Assembly (NCBI RefSeq): GCF_001425305.1
Contig: NZ_LMEE01000005.1
Location: 1 to 64,000, forward strand
Reading direction: 5' to 3'
Source of the DNA: Phenylobacterium sp. Root1290
GTDB taxonomy: Bacteria; Pseudomonadota; Alphaproteobacteria; Caulobacterales; Caulobacteraceae
Length of the DNA: 64,000 nucleotides
Shown: piece by piece, positions 16,967-26,159 of the stretch
Layout of the letters: each line of letters opens with the position of its first letter
Position numbering within the stretch: the stretch's first letter is position 1
The notes under the pieces: model-generated
What the model saw: only the letters and a program-made list of their open reading frames with translations
Told to the model about the DNA's origin: nothing
Databases searched by the model: none
Program-made: the position numbers and the translations under genes

Positions 16967-17638
16967 GTGGCGTCCGACGCTGCGGCAGGACCGCCGCGCC
17001 CGCTCTGGGACCTGCCGACCCGGATCGTCCATTGGTCGCTGGTCGTGCTTCTGCTCGTGTCGTGGTTCACGGCGGGCGAGAACATGCAGGTCCACCGCTG
17101 GTCCGGCTACGCGATCATCGGCCTGCTGGTCTTCCGGCTTTGGTGGGGCGTCGCCGGCGGTTCGACCGCTCGCTTCACGCACTTCCTGAAGGGGCCGGGC
17201 GCGACGCTCGCCTACATGCGCACGCTGGGCGCGCGCCGGGCCAGCGACGGGGCCGGCCACAATCCGCTGGGCGCCTGGAGCGTCCTGGCCATGCTGGCTG
17301 TAATGCTGGTCCAGGTCGGTCTGGGCCTGTTCGCCAGCGACCTCGACGGCCTGGAATCGGGGCCGCTCTCGCACCTCGTCAGCTTCGACGCCAGCCGCGT
17401 CGCCGCCGAGCTGCACGAAACGGTGTTCCGCGTGCTGCAGGCGCTGGTGGCGCTGCACATCGTGGCGATCGGCTTCTATTGGGTCTGGAAGCGCCAGAAC
17501 CTGATCGGCGCGATGATCACCGGCAAACGCCCGTTCCAGGGCGAGGCCCTGCGCCCCGCCGGCCTCTGGCGTCTGGTGGTCGGCGTCGTGCTGGCCGTGC
17601 TGGTCGCCTGGGCGATCGCCAAGGGCCTGAGGTTCTAG
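16967..17638 (+). CDS. cytochrome b561-family protein
   Basis: A 223-aa inner-membrane di-haem protein with four to five transmembrane helices. Candidate haem-ligating histidines lie in RIVHWSLV, VHRWSGY, ELHETVFR and ALHIVAIGFYW. GTG 16967 starts one base after the cytochrome c' stop. Such b561/c' pairs shuttle electrons between quinol and the periplasm; the terminal partner is not evident here. Confidence 0.88.
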   Translation: MASDAAAGPPRPLWDLPTRIVHWSLVVLLLVSWFTAGENMQVHRWSGYAIIGLLVFRLWWGVAGGSTARFTHFLKGPGATLAYMRTLGARRASDGAGHNPLGAWSVLAMLAVMLVQVGLGLFASDLDGLESGPLSHLVSFDASRVAAELHETVFRVLQALVALHIVAIGFYWVWKRQNLIGAMITGKRPFQGEALRPAGLWRLVVGVVLAVLVAWAIAKGLRF

Positions 17639-17647
17639 ACTCTAAAC

Positions 17648-17811
17648 TCCTCCCCTCCTGGGGGAGGTGGCTCGACGCGAGTCATCCCGGTTTCGGTCGC
17701 AGACCGAAGACCGGGGCCCATGAACACCAGATCCCTCAGGATAGACATCGATCGCCGCCAAGACTTGATCACTTGGTGCGAATGGGTCCCGGCCGCTTCA
17801 GCCGGGATGAC
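17648..17811. repeat. imperfect palindromic intergenic repeat (MITE/REP-like)
   Basis: GTCATCCCGG at 17681-17690 is mirrored by CCGGGATGAC at 17802-17811. Further matched pieces lie inside (ACCGGGGCCC against GGGTCCCGG). A small CTCCCC/GGGGAG hairpin at 17648-17665 precedes it. The 131-bp element lies between convergent genes and looks like a dispersed non-autonomous repeat; only this copy is in the window. Confidence 0.55.
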
Positions 17812-17829
17812 ACCACCTTAGGCTTGGCG

Positions 17830-18162
17830 TCAGCCGCCGTTGGCGGCGCCGCGCAGGCAGTTCAGCCAGGCGTCTTCGCGGGCCTTCTCGGCCGCCCGCA
17901 GCTTGTCTTCGGCCTCGCGCACGCCGGCGTCATGCTTGCGCCATTCCAGCACCGCGCCCTCGCGAGCGGCGCGGGCCGCTTCCATGGTGGGGAAACGGGC
18001 CAGCACCGCGCGGACGCTGTAGTTCACCGGCGGGCCGACGGTTTCGCGGTCGGGATAGAAGCCGGTGATCGAGTCGGCCGTCTCATTCTCGATATGGAAG
18101 ACGTCGGCCCAGCCCGCGTGGTGGCGCATCAGGGCCCAGGGCCGTTCGATCCGGTCGCTCAT
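17830..18162 (-). CDS. protein of unknown function, 110 aa
   Basis: The first half contains MRHHAGWADVFHIENETADSITGFYPDRETVG, followed by a charged helix (EAARAAREGAVLEWRKHDAGVREAEDKLRAAEKARED). A single Cys lies near the C-terminus. No signal peptide or membrane segment is visible, and the family was not recognised. Confidence 0.6.
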   Translation of the reverse strand: MSDRIERPWALMRHHAGWADVFHIENETADSITGFYPDRETVGPPVNYSVRAVLARFPTMEAARAAREGAVLEWRKHDAGVREAEDKLRAAEKAREDAWLNCLRGAANGG

Positions 18163-18214
18163 GAAGTACTCCTAGAATCCTGGCCTCAAGCTAACGCGGG
18201 AGGCGTGAAGCTTT

Positions 18215-19639
18215 CTACCCCCAGAGCGCAGGCCTGCGTCCCTTCCAAGGCGCTTCCTTCTCCAATTGCGCGGCCAGCCGCAGCAAGGTCGCCTCGTCGG
18301 CGAAGCGGGCGGTGAACATCATGCCGATCGGCAGGCCCGCATCGTCCATCTCCAGCGGCAGCGACAGCGAGGGCTGGCCCGAGAAATTGAACGGCGGCGT
18401 GTAGGGGAAGGCTCGGCTCTGGCGCTTGTTCAGCTCCTGCGGATCGACCGCCACCGGGTCGATCAGCCCGACCGGCGGAACCGGCGTGCCCAGCACCGGG
18501 CAGAGGTAGACGTCGACGTCCTCGAAGAACATCAGCGTCTTGCGGTTCAGGTCGCGCAGGTCCTGCCAGCCGCGGAAGGCCTGCTCGCCGGTCACCTTGC
18601 GCCCGCTCTTCAGAGCCGCCCAGGTCAGCGGCTCCAGTTCGTGCTCCTGCGGTTCGCGGCCCAGCATCGCCGACAGCCGCGCGATGTTGGCCGCGAAGTT
18701 GGCGCCCGAGACGGGACCGCGGGCGGTGTAGAGCGCGCGGTAGTCGATGCCGAGACCCTTCTCCACGACTTCGTGGCCCAGACCCTTCAGCAGCGCTGCG
18801 GTGCGTTCCAGCGCGGCCTGGATCTGCGGGTCGATCGGCCGGCCCGACGGGGTCTCCGACGACCAGGCGATGCGCAGTTTGCCGGGGCTGCGCTCGATTT
18901 CCTCCATATAGGGCCGCTCCTTGTGCGGCGCTTCGAAGGGCGCGCCCGGCTCGGGGCGGCCGGTGGCGTCCAGCATCGCGGCGCTGTCGCGCACGGTTCG
19001 GGTCACCACATGGTCGACCGAAAAGCCCATCGCGTAGTTGTCGCCGTCCGGCAGGTTCGGCGTGCGGTCGCGCGTCACCTTCAGTCCCACCAGCCCGCAA
19101 CAGGCCGCCGGGATGCGGATCGAGCCGAGCCCGTCGCTGGCGTGGGCCAGCGGCACCATCCCGCTCGCCACCGCCGAGGCCGCGCCCCCCGACGATCCGC
19201 CCGAGACATGATCGGGGTTCCAGGGGTTGCGGCAGGCGCCCAGATAGCCGCCCTCGGTCACGCCGGTGATGCCGTACTCGGGCGTGTTGGTCTTGCCGAC
19301 CAGCACGACGCCCGACTCCCGGTAGCGCCGGGTCAGGCCGCAGTCGTCCTTGTCCACCCAGCCGGCGGCGAAGCGGCTGCCATAGGTTCGCGGCCATCCG
19401 GCCACCGGCACGCCCAGGTCCTTGATCAGGAACGGCACGCCCTTGAACGGCCCGTCGGGCAGCGGTCCCTGGGCGGTCTTCCGCGCTTCGTCATAGGCCT
19501 TGTAGACCACCGCGTTCAGGGACGGGTTGTGCCGCTCGATCCGCTCGATGGCGGCGTCCACCAGCTCCAGCGGCGTGACCTCGCCCTTGGCCACCAGGGC
19601 CGCCAGGGCCAGGCCGTCGTGCTCGGAGAAATCGTCCAT
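18215..19639 (-). CDS. amidase (amidase signature family)
   Basis: A 474-aa hydrolase. The Ser-cisSer-Lys triad can be read as K73 (LIKDLGV), S150 (GGSSGG) and S173 (GSIRIPA). The usual DGGGSIRIPA is [10 protein letters not shown] here, a mild variation. Members cleave a wide range of amides; the substrate is unknown. The aminotransferase gene ends 17 bases upstream of this start, so both are probably one operon. Start ATG 19639 gives the usual N-terminus; longer frames overlap the upstream gene. Confidence 0.88.
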   Translation of the reverse strand: MDDFSEHDGLALAALVAKGEVTPLELVDAAIERIERHNPSLNAVVYKAYDEARKTAQGPLPDGPFKGVPFLIKDLGVPVAGWPRTYGSRFAAGWVDKDDCGLTRRYRESGVVLVGKTNTPEYGITGVTEGGYLGACRNPWNPDHVSGGSSGGAASAVASGMVPLAHASDGLGSIRIPAACCGLVGLKVTRDRTPNLPDGDNYAMGFSVDHVVTRTVRDSAAMLDATGRPEPGAPFEAPHKERPYMEEIERSPGKLRIAWSSETPSGRPIDPQIQAALERTAALLKGLGHEVVEKGLGIDYRALYTARGPVSGANFAANIARLSAMLGREPQEHELEPLTWAALKSGRKVTGEQAFRGWQDLRDLNRKTLMFFEDVDVYLCPVLGTPVPPVGLIDPVAVDPQELNKRQSRAFPYTPPFNFSGQPSLSLPLEMDDAGLPIGMMFTARFADEATLLRLAAQLEKEAPWKGRRPALWG

Positions 19640-19656
19640 CGTTCCCACCCTTCTTC

Positions 19657-20928
19657 TTATCTTTGTCCGCCGGCCAGGAAGGCCAGCTTCTCGACCGGCG
19701 CCAGGCCGCCGGCCTCGCGCTTGAGCGCCGCCAGCGAGTCCTCGGCCGCGTTCAGCAGCCCATCGATGTCGGCCTCCGTCATCGCCGCACAGAGGAACAT
19801 GTTGTGCCACGGGTGCAGATAGAACCCCCGGCTCAGCATCTGCGAGACGAAGAAGAAGCCCTTCCGCAGGTCGGGGTCGTCATCGAACAGATAGAGCGGC
19901 ATCTGGCCCGGCCCGGTGCAGCGCAGGCCGAAACCCGCCGCAGCCGCGCGTTCGGTCAGGCCCGCCGACAGCCGCTCGCCCATGGCGATCAGCCGCTCCA
20001 GATAGTCGGTGGTGCGCACCAGCCGCAGCGTCTCCAGCGCCGCGGCCATTGGCGCGGCCTGGAACCAGAACGAGCCGGTGACATAGATCGAGGCTGCCGC
20101 CTTGCGCGCCTTTTCCGAGCCCAGCAGCGCCGAGATCGGATGGCCGTTGGCGATGCACTTGCCCCAGGTCGACAGGTCCGGCTCGATCCCCAGCACCGCC
20201 CACGAGCAGTCGCGCGCCATCCGCAGGCCCGCACGCACGTCATCGACGATCAGCAGCGCCCCGGTCTGGTCGGCCAACTCGCGTGCGCGCTTGGCGTAGG
20301 CGAGGTTCGGCTGCGACTGGTCGATGAAGGCGTCGTGTTTGAACGGCGCGGCGAAGATGGCCGCCAGGTCGTCGCCGGCCTCCGCCACCGCCGCTTCCAG
20401 GCTGGCCACGTCGTTGTAGTCGCAGAAGATCTGGTGCGCCCGGTCGGTGTCGGTGGTGCCCGCCGGCCGCGGCGTGCACCAGGGCGCTGCGCCGTGATAG
20501 GCGCCCTTGGCCCGCACGATGGTCTTGCGCCGCGTGTGCGCCCGCGCCGTCATCAGCGCCATGGTCGTGGCGTCGGTGCCGTTCTTGCAGAACATCGCCC
20601 AGTCGGCGTGGCTGACCAACAGGGTCATCTCCTCGGCCAGCCGCACCATCAGCTCGGTCGGCCCGGTCAGGGTGTCGCCGAGCCCCAGCTGGCGGACGTA
20701 GGCCGCGTCGATCTCAGGCTGGCCATAACCGAACAGGTTGGGCCCATAGGCGCACATCAGATCGAGATAGCGCTTCCCGTCCGCGTCCCAGATGTGCGCG
20801 CCCTCGGCCCTGGAAAAGAACTGCGGATAGTCGTCGGGCAAAAGGCCCACCGCCTGGTGGCCGTACATGCCGCCGGGGATCACCGCCGCGGCGCGGTCGC
20901 GCAGGGCTCTGTCGTGGCTACGCGTCAT
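19657..20928 (-). CDS. class III PLP aminotransferase, GSA-aminomutase-like
   Basis: A 423-aa PLP enzyme. The lysine that binds PLP is K257 in LSTWGKCIANGHPISALLG, preceded by IVDDVRAGLR (the DExxxGFR position of this group, D229-D230). The N-terminal PGGMYGHQAVG and MFCKNGTDATTMALMTARAHT resemble glutamate-1-semialdehyde aminomutases. The DD-V-R-A-G variant and its pairing with an amidase suggest a catabolic transaminase rather than the haem-pathway enzyme. Confidence 0.82.
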   Translation of the reverse strand: MTRSHDRALRDRAAAVIPGGMYGHQAVGLLPDDYPQFFSRAEGAHIWDADGKRYLDLMCAYGPNLFGYGQPEIDAAYVRQLGLGDTLTGPTELMVRLAEEMTLLVSHADWAMFCKNGTDATTMALMTARAHTRRKTIVRAKGAYHGAAPWCTPRPAGTTDTDRAHQIFCDYNDVASLEAAVAEAGDDLAAIFAAPFKHDAFIDQSQPNLAYAKRARELADQTGALLIVDDVRAGLRMARDCSWAVLGIEPDLSTWGKCIANGHPISALLGSEKARKAAASIYVTGSFWFQAAPMAAALETLRLVRTTDYLERLIAMGERLSAGLTERAAAAGFGLRCTGPGQMPLYLFDDDPDLRKGFFFVSQMLSRGFYLHPWHNMFLCAAMTEADIDGLLNAAEDSLAALKREAGGLAPVEKLAFLAGGQR

Positions 20929-21002
20929 GGGGAGTTCTCCGTCGACGAAGGCCGTACCCAGACCTTACGCTGCGCCCGCGTATCGGCAACCGGGAGCGAG
21001 CG

Positions 21003-22013
21003 ATGACGGCGAAGGTATTGGTCCTGACCGGGGCGGCGGCGCTCCTGGCCTCGCCGGCCCTGGCGGGCGAGGCCTTCAAGGACTGGTGGGTCGCCTGCGA
21101 CAACACCCGGCAGTGCGCCGCCTTCGGCTTCGCCGGCGAAGCCTTCGAAATGTCCGGTTATCTGCGGATCGAGCGCGGAGCCGCCGCCGCCGATGCGCCG
21201 CAGGCCAGGCTGGTGATGGAGGGACCGCCCGGAACCTGGTCGCTGTCGGTCGACGGCCGCGCGCTCGCCAGCGTCCAGGCGGCCAGCGAGGATGGCGATG
21301 GCCGTGCCTCTGCCGAGCTGTCTCCACCCCAGGCCGCCGCTGTGATCGCCGCCGCCGCGGGCGGTCAGGCGCTGCAGGTCTCGGCGGGCGGCAAGCCGAT
21401 CGGCGCGATCTCCCTGGCCGGCAGCTCGGCGGCGTTGCGCTGGATGGACGACAAGCAGAAGCGCGCCGGCGGCGTCACCGCGCTGGTCGCCAAGGGGCCG
21501 GCCCCCGCCGCCAGCGTGCCGCCGGCGCCGGAACTTCCGCTGGTCCGCGCGGCGCCCGCCGTGTCGCAGGCGGGCCTGCCGAAGACGCCGCCGGCCTCGG
21601 TCATGGCGCTGACGAAAGACTGCGACGACGACATCGCCGACCTGGGCGCCGAGCCGATCTCCGGCCGGCTCTCGGCCGACCTCACGCTCTGGGCGCCGCT
21701 TTGCAGCCGCGGCGCCTACAACATGATCTACAGCTTCACGGTGGTGGATGCGAAGGGCGCGGCCCGCCCGTTGTCGATCCGCTACGCCGATGGAGGCGAG
21801 GCGACGACCGACCTCATGAACGTCGACTACGACCCGGCGACCCAGACCCTGTCGAACTTCGAGAAGGGCAGGGGAATCGGCGACTGCGGGGCGGCCAATG
21901 TCTGGGTCTGGGACGGCAAAGCCTTCGCCCCGACCGCGCAGGATCTCATGGGCGAATGCCGCGGGGTGACGCCCGACGACTGGGCCACGACGTATCGCAG
22001 CCGCCAGAAGTAG
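21003..22013 (+). CDS. DUF1176-family periplasmic protein
   Basis: A 336-aa exported protein with a signal peptide ending at ALAGEAF. The N-terminal half contains FKDWWVACDNTRQCAAFGF, and the C-terminal half ends GDCGAANVWVWDGKAF, then ECRGVTPDDWATTYRS, the hallmark of DUF1176 proteins. Cysteines occur in likely disulfide pairs. Function is unknown. It abuts the convergent ExoD gene with no spacer. Confidence 0.8.
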   Translation: MTAKVLVLTGAAALLASPALAGEAFKDWWVACDNTRQCAAFGFAGEAFEMSGYLRIERGAAAADAPQARLVMEGPPGTWSLSVDGRALASVQAASEDGDGRASAELSPPQAAAVIAAAAGGQALQVSAGGKPIGAISLAGSSAALRWMDDKQKRAGGVTALVAKGPAPAASVPPAPELPLVRAAPAVSQAGLPKTPPASVMALTKDCDDDIADLGAEPISGRLSADLTLWAPLCSRGAYNMIYSFTVVDAKGAARPLSIRYADGGEATTDLMNVDYDPATQTLSNFEKGRGIGDCGAANVWVWDGKAFAPTAQDLMGECRGVTPDDWATTYRSRQK

Positions 22014-22637
22014 TCAGAACATCCCGAGCAGGGTGGAGAAGAAGGCCAGGATCGCCGCGACGATCGCTTTCGACAGCACGATCAGCACCACCACCGACAG
22101 GATCGCCGCGATCCAGCCGATCAGCGCCGCCAGCCCGTCGCGCTCGGCCCCGCCGATGGCGAAGGCGGCGATCGCGAACGACGGCAGCATGTTCCCGAAC
22201 GGGACCGGCAGGAACACGATCAGCGACAGCACGAAGCACAACGCGCCCACCAGCCGGTCGCCCATCGGGTTGTACATGAAGGTCAGCCGCGGCCGCAGCC
22301 GCCGCTCCAGCCGCGCCAGGTGCGGCTTCAGCTTCACGGTCAGGGCGCGGAAGTCGGCCATGCTCATGGTCCGCGACAGCATCACCTTGGGCAGCCACAG
22401 GGTCTTGCGGCCCATGGTCCATTGGAAGGTGATGAAGATCAGCGGCGCGCCCAGCAACGCCGAAACCCCCGGCGGCATCGGCAGCACCAGCGGCGCGGCG
22501 AACACGAACATCAGCGCCCCGAAGGCGCGATCGCCGAAGGTGTCCAGCAGGTCGCCGACCGATACCTCGCGGCCCGGACGCTCCGCGATCTGATCGAGGA
22601 GTTCGGATACGCTCGCGGCTTTACGGTGCTCGGACAT
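22014..22637 (-). CDS. ExoD-family membrane protein
   Basis: A 207-aa protein of the ExoD type, named after a Rhizobium exopolysaccharide/alkali-tolerance gene. Signatures are VGDLLDTFGDRAFGALMFVFAAPLVLPMPPG and FMYNPMGDRLVGALCFVLSLIVFLPVPFGN. It has about four hydrophobic segments, the last two at the C-terminus. The start at 22637 fits the family length but its ribosome site is weak; an upstream ATG near 22733 is possible. Confidence 0.82.
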   Translation of the reverse strand: MSEHRKAASVSELLDQIAERPGREVSVGDLLDTFGDRAFGALMFVFAAPLVLPMPPGVSALLGAPLIFITFQWTMGRKTLWLPKVMLSRTMSMADFRALTVKLKPHLARLERRLRPRLTFMYNPMGDRLVGALCFVLSLIVFLPVPFGNMLPSFAIAAFAIGGAERDGLAALIGWIAAILSVVVLIVLSKAIVAAILAFFSTLLGMF

Positions 22638-22747
22638 TTCAAGCTTCGCGCTAGCACGGCTCGGCGCCGTTACGGAAGGAAAAGCCGCGCTTGAACGGGC
22701 CGAAGTCACGGGATTGTTGCCGGCGACTCGCATAAGCGGGATGGCGG

Positions 22748-23908
22748 ATGTCACAGCCGGTTCGCCTTGGTCTCTTCTATGCGGCCCTGTTCGTGGGGAC
22801 CGGCGCCAGCTCGCCCTACATTCCGGTCTGGTTCGCCGCGCGCGGACTGTCCGGCGCCGAGATCGGCCTGATCCTGTCGGCGCCCATGCTGGCGCGCGCG
22901 GTCACCGCCCCGGCCATCGCCATGTGGGCCGACAGCTTTGCGCTCCGCCGCACGCCGCTGATCCTGATGGGCCTAGCCACGGCGCTGGCCTATGGCCTGC
23001 TCGCCGCGCCGTTCGGCTTCGCCTGGTGGTTCGGGATCTGGTTCCTGGCCAACACCATCCTCTCGACCATGATCCCGCTGACGGACGTCATCGTCTTCCG
23101 ACGGGCGGGCCGGGACGGCTTCAACTATGGCTGGCCGCGCGGCATCGGCTCGGTGGCCTTCATCGTCGCCAATGTCGTGGTCGGCGCTCTGCTGGCGCGT
23201 TATTCGCCTGAGCTGGTCCTGGTCTGGATCACCGCGGCGGCCATGCTGGCCGCCGGCGCCGCGCGGGGCCTGCTGCCGCCCGACCCGGTGCGCGAGGGCG
23301 GCCAGGCCAGCCGGCTCTCCGAACGCCTCGCCGGTCTCGGCGACCTGCTGCGCGACCGCAACTTCATGCTGGCGGTGGTGTCGGTCGGCCTCATCCAGTC
23401 GGCCCACGCCTTCTATTACTCGTTCTCGACCCTCTCCTGGAAACAGCAGGGCATGCCCGAGAGCGCCACCGGCCTGCTCTGGGGCCTGGCCGTGGCGGTC
23501 GAGGTCGCCTTCATGTGGTTCATGGAGCCGTGGCGCCGCCGGATCGGGCCGCGCAATCTGCTGGTCATCGGCGGCGTCGCAGCCCTTATCCGCTGGACGG
23601 CGCTCGCCTTCTCGCCGCCGCTCTGGCTGCTGCTGCCGCTTCAGGCGCTGCACACCTTCACCTACGCTGCGACCTTCCTCGCCTCGCTGCAGCTGGTCGA
23701 GAAGCTCTCGACCCCAACCAACGCCTCGGCCGCCCAGACCATCAATTCGGCGCTCTCGGGCGGCCTGCTGATGGGGGCGGCGACCATCGGCTCGGGCTGG
23801 CTGTTCGATGTCGCCGGCGCAAAGGGCTATCTCGCCATGGCCGCGATGTCGGCGCTTGGCCTGGTCGGCGCCCTGCGGCTCTACGGGGTCAGGCGGCTGG
23901 ACGCCTAG
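22748..23908 (+). CDS. MFS transporter (HcaT/MFS_1-like)
   Basis: A 386-aa, 12-helix transporter. The N-terminal LGLFYAALFVGTGASSPYIPVWFAARGLSGAEIGLIL and later NYGWPRGIGSVAFIVANVVVG resemble the phenylpropionate permease HcaT and related LacY-like MFS proteins. Substrate cannot be inferred from context. It is divergent from exoD. Confidence 0.85.
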   Translation: MSQPVRLGLFYAALFVGTGASSPYIPVWFAARGLSGAEIGLILSAPMLARAVTAPAIAMWADSFALRRTPLILMGLATALAYGLLAAPFGFAWWFGIWFLANTILSTMIPLTDVIVFRRAGRDGFNYGWPRGIGSVAFIVANVVVGALLARYSPELVLVWITAAAMLAAGAARGLLPPDPVREGGQASRLSERLAGLGDLLRDRNFMLAVVSVGLIQSAHAFYYSFSTLSWKQQGMPESATGLLWGLAVAVEVAFMWFMEPWRRRIGPRNLLVIGGVAALIRWTALAFSPPLWLLLPLQALHTFTYAATFLASLQLVEKLSTPTNASAAQTINSALSGGLLMGAATIGSGWLFDVAGAKGYLAMAAMSALGLVGALRLYGVRRLDA

Positions 23909-23958
23909 ACGTGGCCGTGGAAAGCTGAGCAACATCAAGGCGAAGTCGGGAGGTCGCC

Positions 23959-24426
23959 ATGAGTCAGATCAGTCTGCAGGATCCGCTTGTCGCCACCTAC
24001 GCCGTCGCCGCCAGCCTGATGATCCTCAAGGTGGTGGCCATGTCATGGCTGACCGTGGTGCGGATGATGGGCGTCAAAGGCGGCTTTCGTGCGCCGGAAG
24101 ATCTCAAGAAGACGCCGCTCAATCCCAATCCCGATCCCTCCCAGCTGGCGCCGAACGAGCGCGTCGAGCGGGTGCGTCGAATCCAGCAGAACGATCTGGA
24201 GAACGTGCCGTTCTTCCTGGTCGCCGGCTTCCTCTACATTCTCACCGATCCGCCGTTGTGGCTCGCCCAATGGCTGCTCTACGGCTACGTGGTTTCGCGC
24301 CTGGCGCACTTCGCCGCCTATTTCACCGGCCAGATCCATGAGGTCCGCGCGACGCTCTGGACGATAGGGTCGGCGATCCTGATCTTCATGAGCGTACGCA
24401 CCCTGGCCGCCGCGCTCGGCTACTAG
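23959..24426 (+). CDS. MAPEG-family membrane protein
   Basis: A 155-aa protein with four transmembrane helices. The loop after helix 1 holds the MAPEG signature ERVERVRRIQQNDLENVPFF (residues 68-87). Members are glutathione transferases or prostaglandin-E-synthase relatives acting on lipophilic substrates in the membrane; the bacterial substrate is unknown. GGGAGG lies upstream of the ATG. Confidence 0.88.
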   Translation: MSQISLQDPLVATYAVAASLMILKVVAMSWLTVVRMMGVKGGFRAPEDLKKTPLNPNPDPSQLAPNERVERVRRIQQNDLENVPFFLVAGFLYILTDPPLWLAQWLLYGYVVSRLAHFAAYFTGQIHEVRATLWTIGSAILIFMSVRTLAAALGY

Positions 24427-24505
24427 CCCCGCGTTCCGCGACGACAGTCTTGCGGCCCGACGCCAACGGGCTGCTAATCCCCGCAAAGCAATTGGGGAGA
24501 GATGC

Positions 24506-25525
24506 ATGCGCGCCTTGGAAGTCTCAGCGCCGTGGGGGTTCGACGCCTTGAAGGTGATCGACGCGCCTGACCCGGTCCCGGGCCACGGCGAGGTCCTGGT
24601 CCGCATGAAGGCGGTGTCGCTCAACTATCGCGACATGCTGATGGTCAACGGCATGTACAGCCGCGGCTCGGCCACGGCCGGCGGGTCGATCACCCCGTTT
24701 TCCGACGGCTGCGGCATGGTCGAGGCGGTGGGGCCGGGCGTCACCCGTGTCGCAGTCGGCGACCGGGTCGCGACCCTGTTCTTCCAGAACTGGACCTCCG
24801 GCCGTCCGACTCTGGAGAAATTGTCTTCGGCGCTGGGCTTCCCGATCCCCGGCGCGGGGCGCGAGCTGGGCGTCTTCAGCCAGGAGGGGGTCTCCAAGGT
24901 CCCTGATTTCCTGACCGACCAGCAGGTCGCGACCCTGCCGTGCGCGGCGCTGACCGCCTGGCGCGGCCTGTTCGAGGACGCCCGGCTCGAGCCCGGCGAC
25001 ACGGTGGTGCTGCAAGGCACCGGCGGCGTCTCGATCTTCGGCCTGCAGTTCGCCAAGGCGGCCGGCTATCGCACGGTGATCACCTCGTCCTCGGACGAGA
25101 AGCTGGAGCGGGCCAAGGCGCTCGGCGCCGACCATCTGGTCAATTACCGGACCACGCCGGACTGGGCCGGCGCGGTGCGCCAGGCCACCGGCGGCGTGGG
25201 GGCCGACTTCGTGATGGAGGTCGGCGGCTCGGGCACCATCCAGCAGAGCCTCAAGGCGGTCCGCATCGGCGGCCATATCGCCATCATCGGCGTCGTCGCC
25301 GGCGGGGCCGAGGGCGTCCATCCGGGCGTCCTGATCGGCAACAGCGCCCGGCTTCAGGGGCTCTCGGTCGGATCGCGCGAGATGTTCGAGGCGATGTGCC
25401 GGGCCATCGAGCTGCACCGGATCGAACCGGTGGTCGACAAGGTCTTCCCCTGGACCGACGTCGCCAAGGCGTTCGCCGCCATGCAGGGCGGAGAACACTT
25501 CGGCAAGATCGTCCTGCAGTTCTAG
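24506..25525 (+). CDS. zinc-independent MDR oxidoreductase (quinone-reductase-like)
   Basis: A 339-aa medium-chain dehydrogenase/reductase. The NAD(P)-binding motif is VVLQGTGGVSIFGLQFAKA (about residues 168-186). The catalytic-zinc Cys of alcohol dehydrogenases is replaced (SLNYRDML at about 39-46), which points to the quinone-oxidoreductase or enoyl-reductase branch. Reaction: NAD(P)H-dependent reduction of an unsaturated or quinone substrate, not identified. Confidence 0.85.
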   Translation: MRALEVSAPWGFDALKVIDAPDPVPGHGEVLVRMKAVSLNYRDMLMVNGMYSRGSATAGGSITPFSDGCGMVEAVGPGVTRVAVGDRVATLFFQNWTSGRPTLEKLSSALGFPIPGAGRELGVFSQEGVSKVPDFLTDQQVATLPCAALTAWRGLFEDARLEPGDTVVLQGTGGVSIFGLQFAKAAGYRTVITSSSDEKLERAKALGADHLVNYRTTPDWAGAVRQATGGVGADFVMEVGGSGTIQQSLKAVRIGGHIAIIGVVAGGAEGVHPGVLIGNSARLQGLSVGSREMFEAMCRAIELHRIEPVVDKVFPWTDVAKAFAAMQGGEHFGKIVLQF

Positions 25526-25551
25526 TCCCGCGGCCGGCCAGCCAAACTCTC

Positions 25552-25573
25552 CTCTCCCCTTCCAAGGGGAGAG
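25552..25573. repeat. palindromic repeat between convergent genes
   Basis: CTCTCCCCTT pairs with AAGGGGAGAG around a two-base loop, followed by a GGTTGGGTGAGGGG tail. This CTCTCCCC...GGGGAGAG...GGTGAGGGG unit is the kind of REP-like intergenic element seen across proteobacteria. It may also stop transcription from both sides. Confidence 0.5.
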
Positions 25574-25621
25574 GTTGGGTGAGGGGTTCGCGGCGCGTAG
25601 CGGCGCCCTCTGGCCGGGCGC

Positions 25622-26044
25622 CTATTGCTGGTTGGCTGGCTCGGCCGAAATCTCCTCAAGCGTCCGGCCGACCGCCTTGGCGCCATAGTCCAGCGCCACG
25701 TCGCCCAGCGACAGGATGCCGGCCAGGCGCCCGTCCGCGTAGACCAGCAGGCGGCGCACCTGGTGCGCGCCCATCTTGGCGGTCGCGTCGGCCAGGTTGT
25801 CGTCGGCGTGGCAGGACTGCACGTCGTCGGTCATGATGTCGGAGACCGGCGCGTCCAGCGCGCCGCCGTCCGCGACCACCCGCACCACGATATCGCGGTC
25901 GGTCACCACGCCCAGGACCTTGCCGTCCTCGGCGATCGGGATCACGCCGCTGTCGATCTCCGACATCATCCGCGCGATGTCCTTGATCGAGGTCTTCGGC
26001 TTGGCGGTGACGACCTGGGCGGTCATGACTTCGCTGACTTTCAA
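25622..26044 (-). CDS. CBS-domain pair protein
   Basis: A 140-aa protein made of two CBS domains. Repeat 1 contains DSGVIPIAEDGKVLGVVTDRDIVVRVVA and repeat 2 contains QVRRLLVYADGRLAGILSLGDVALDY. Such pairs bind adenosyl nucleotides (family knowledge). The start is TTG at 26044, supported by AAGGAGAG five bases upstream; the next ATG is at residue 7, inside the first conserved motif. Confidence 0.88.
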   Translation of the reverse strand: MKVSEVMTAQVVTAKPKTSIKDIARMMSEIDSGVIPIAEDGKVLGVVTDRDIVVRVVADGGALDAPVSDIMTDDVQSCHADDNLADATAKMGAHQVRRLLVYADGRLAGILSLGDVALDYGAKAVGRTLEEISAEPANQQ

Positions 26045-26159
26045 GACAGCTCTCCTTCCGTGGATGGAGGTGCTTGAACCCGGCGCGGCGGCGTCCGTTC
26101 CCCTTTTGCACGCTTGCTCAGGCGTAACTCGCCGCGGGGGATCGCCTGGACGTACAGAC

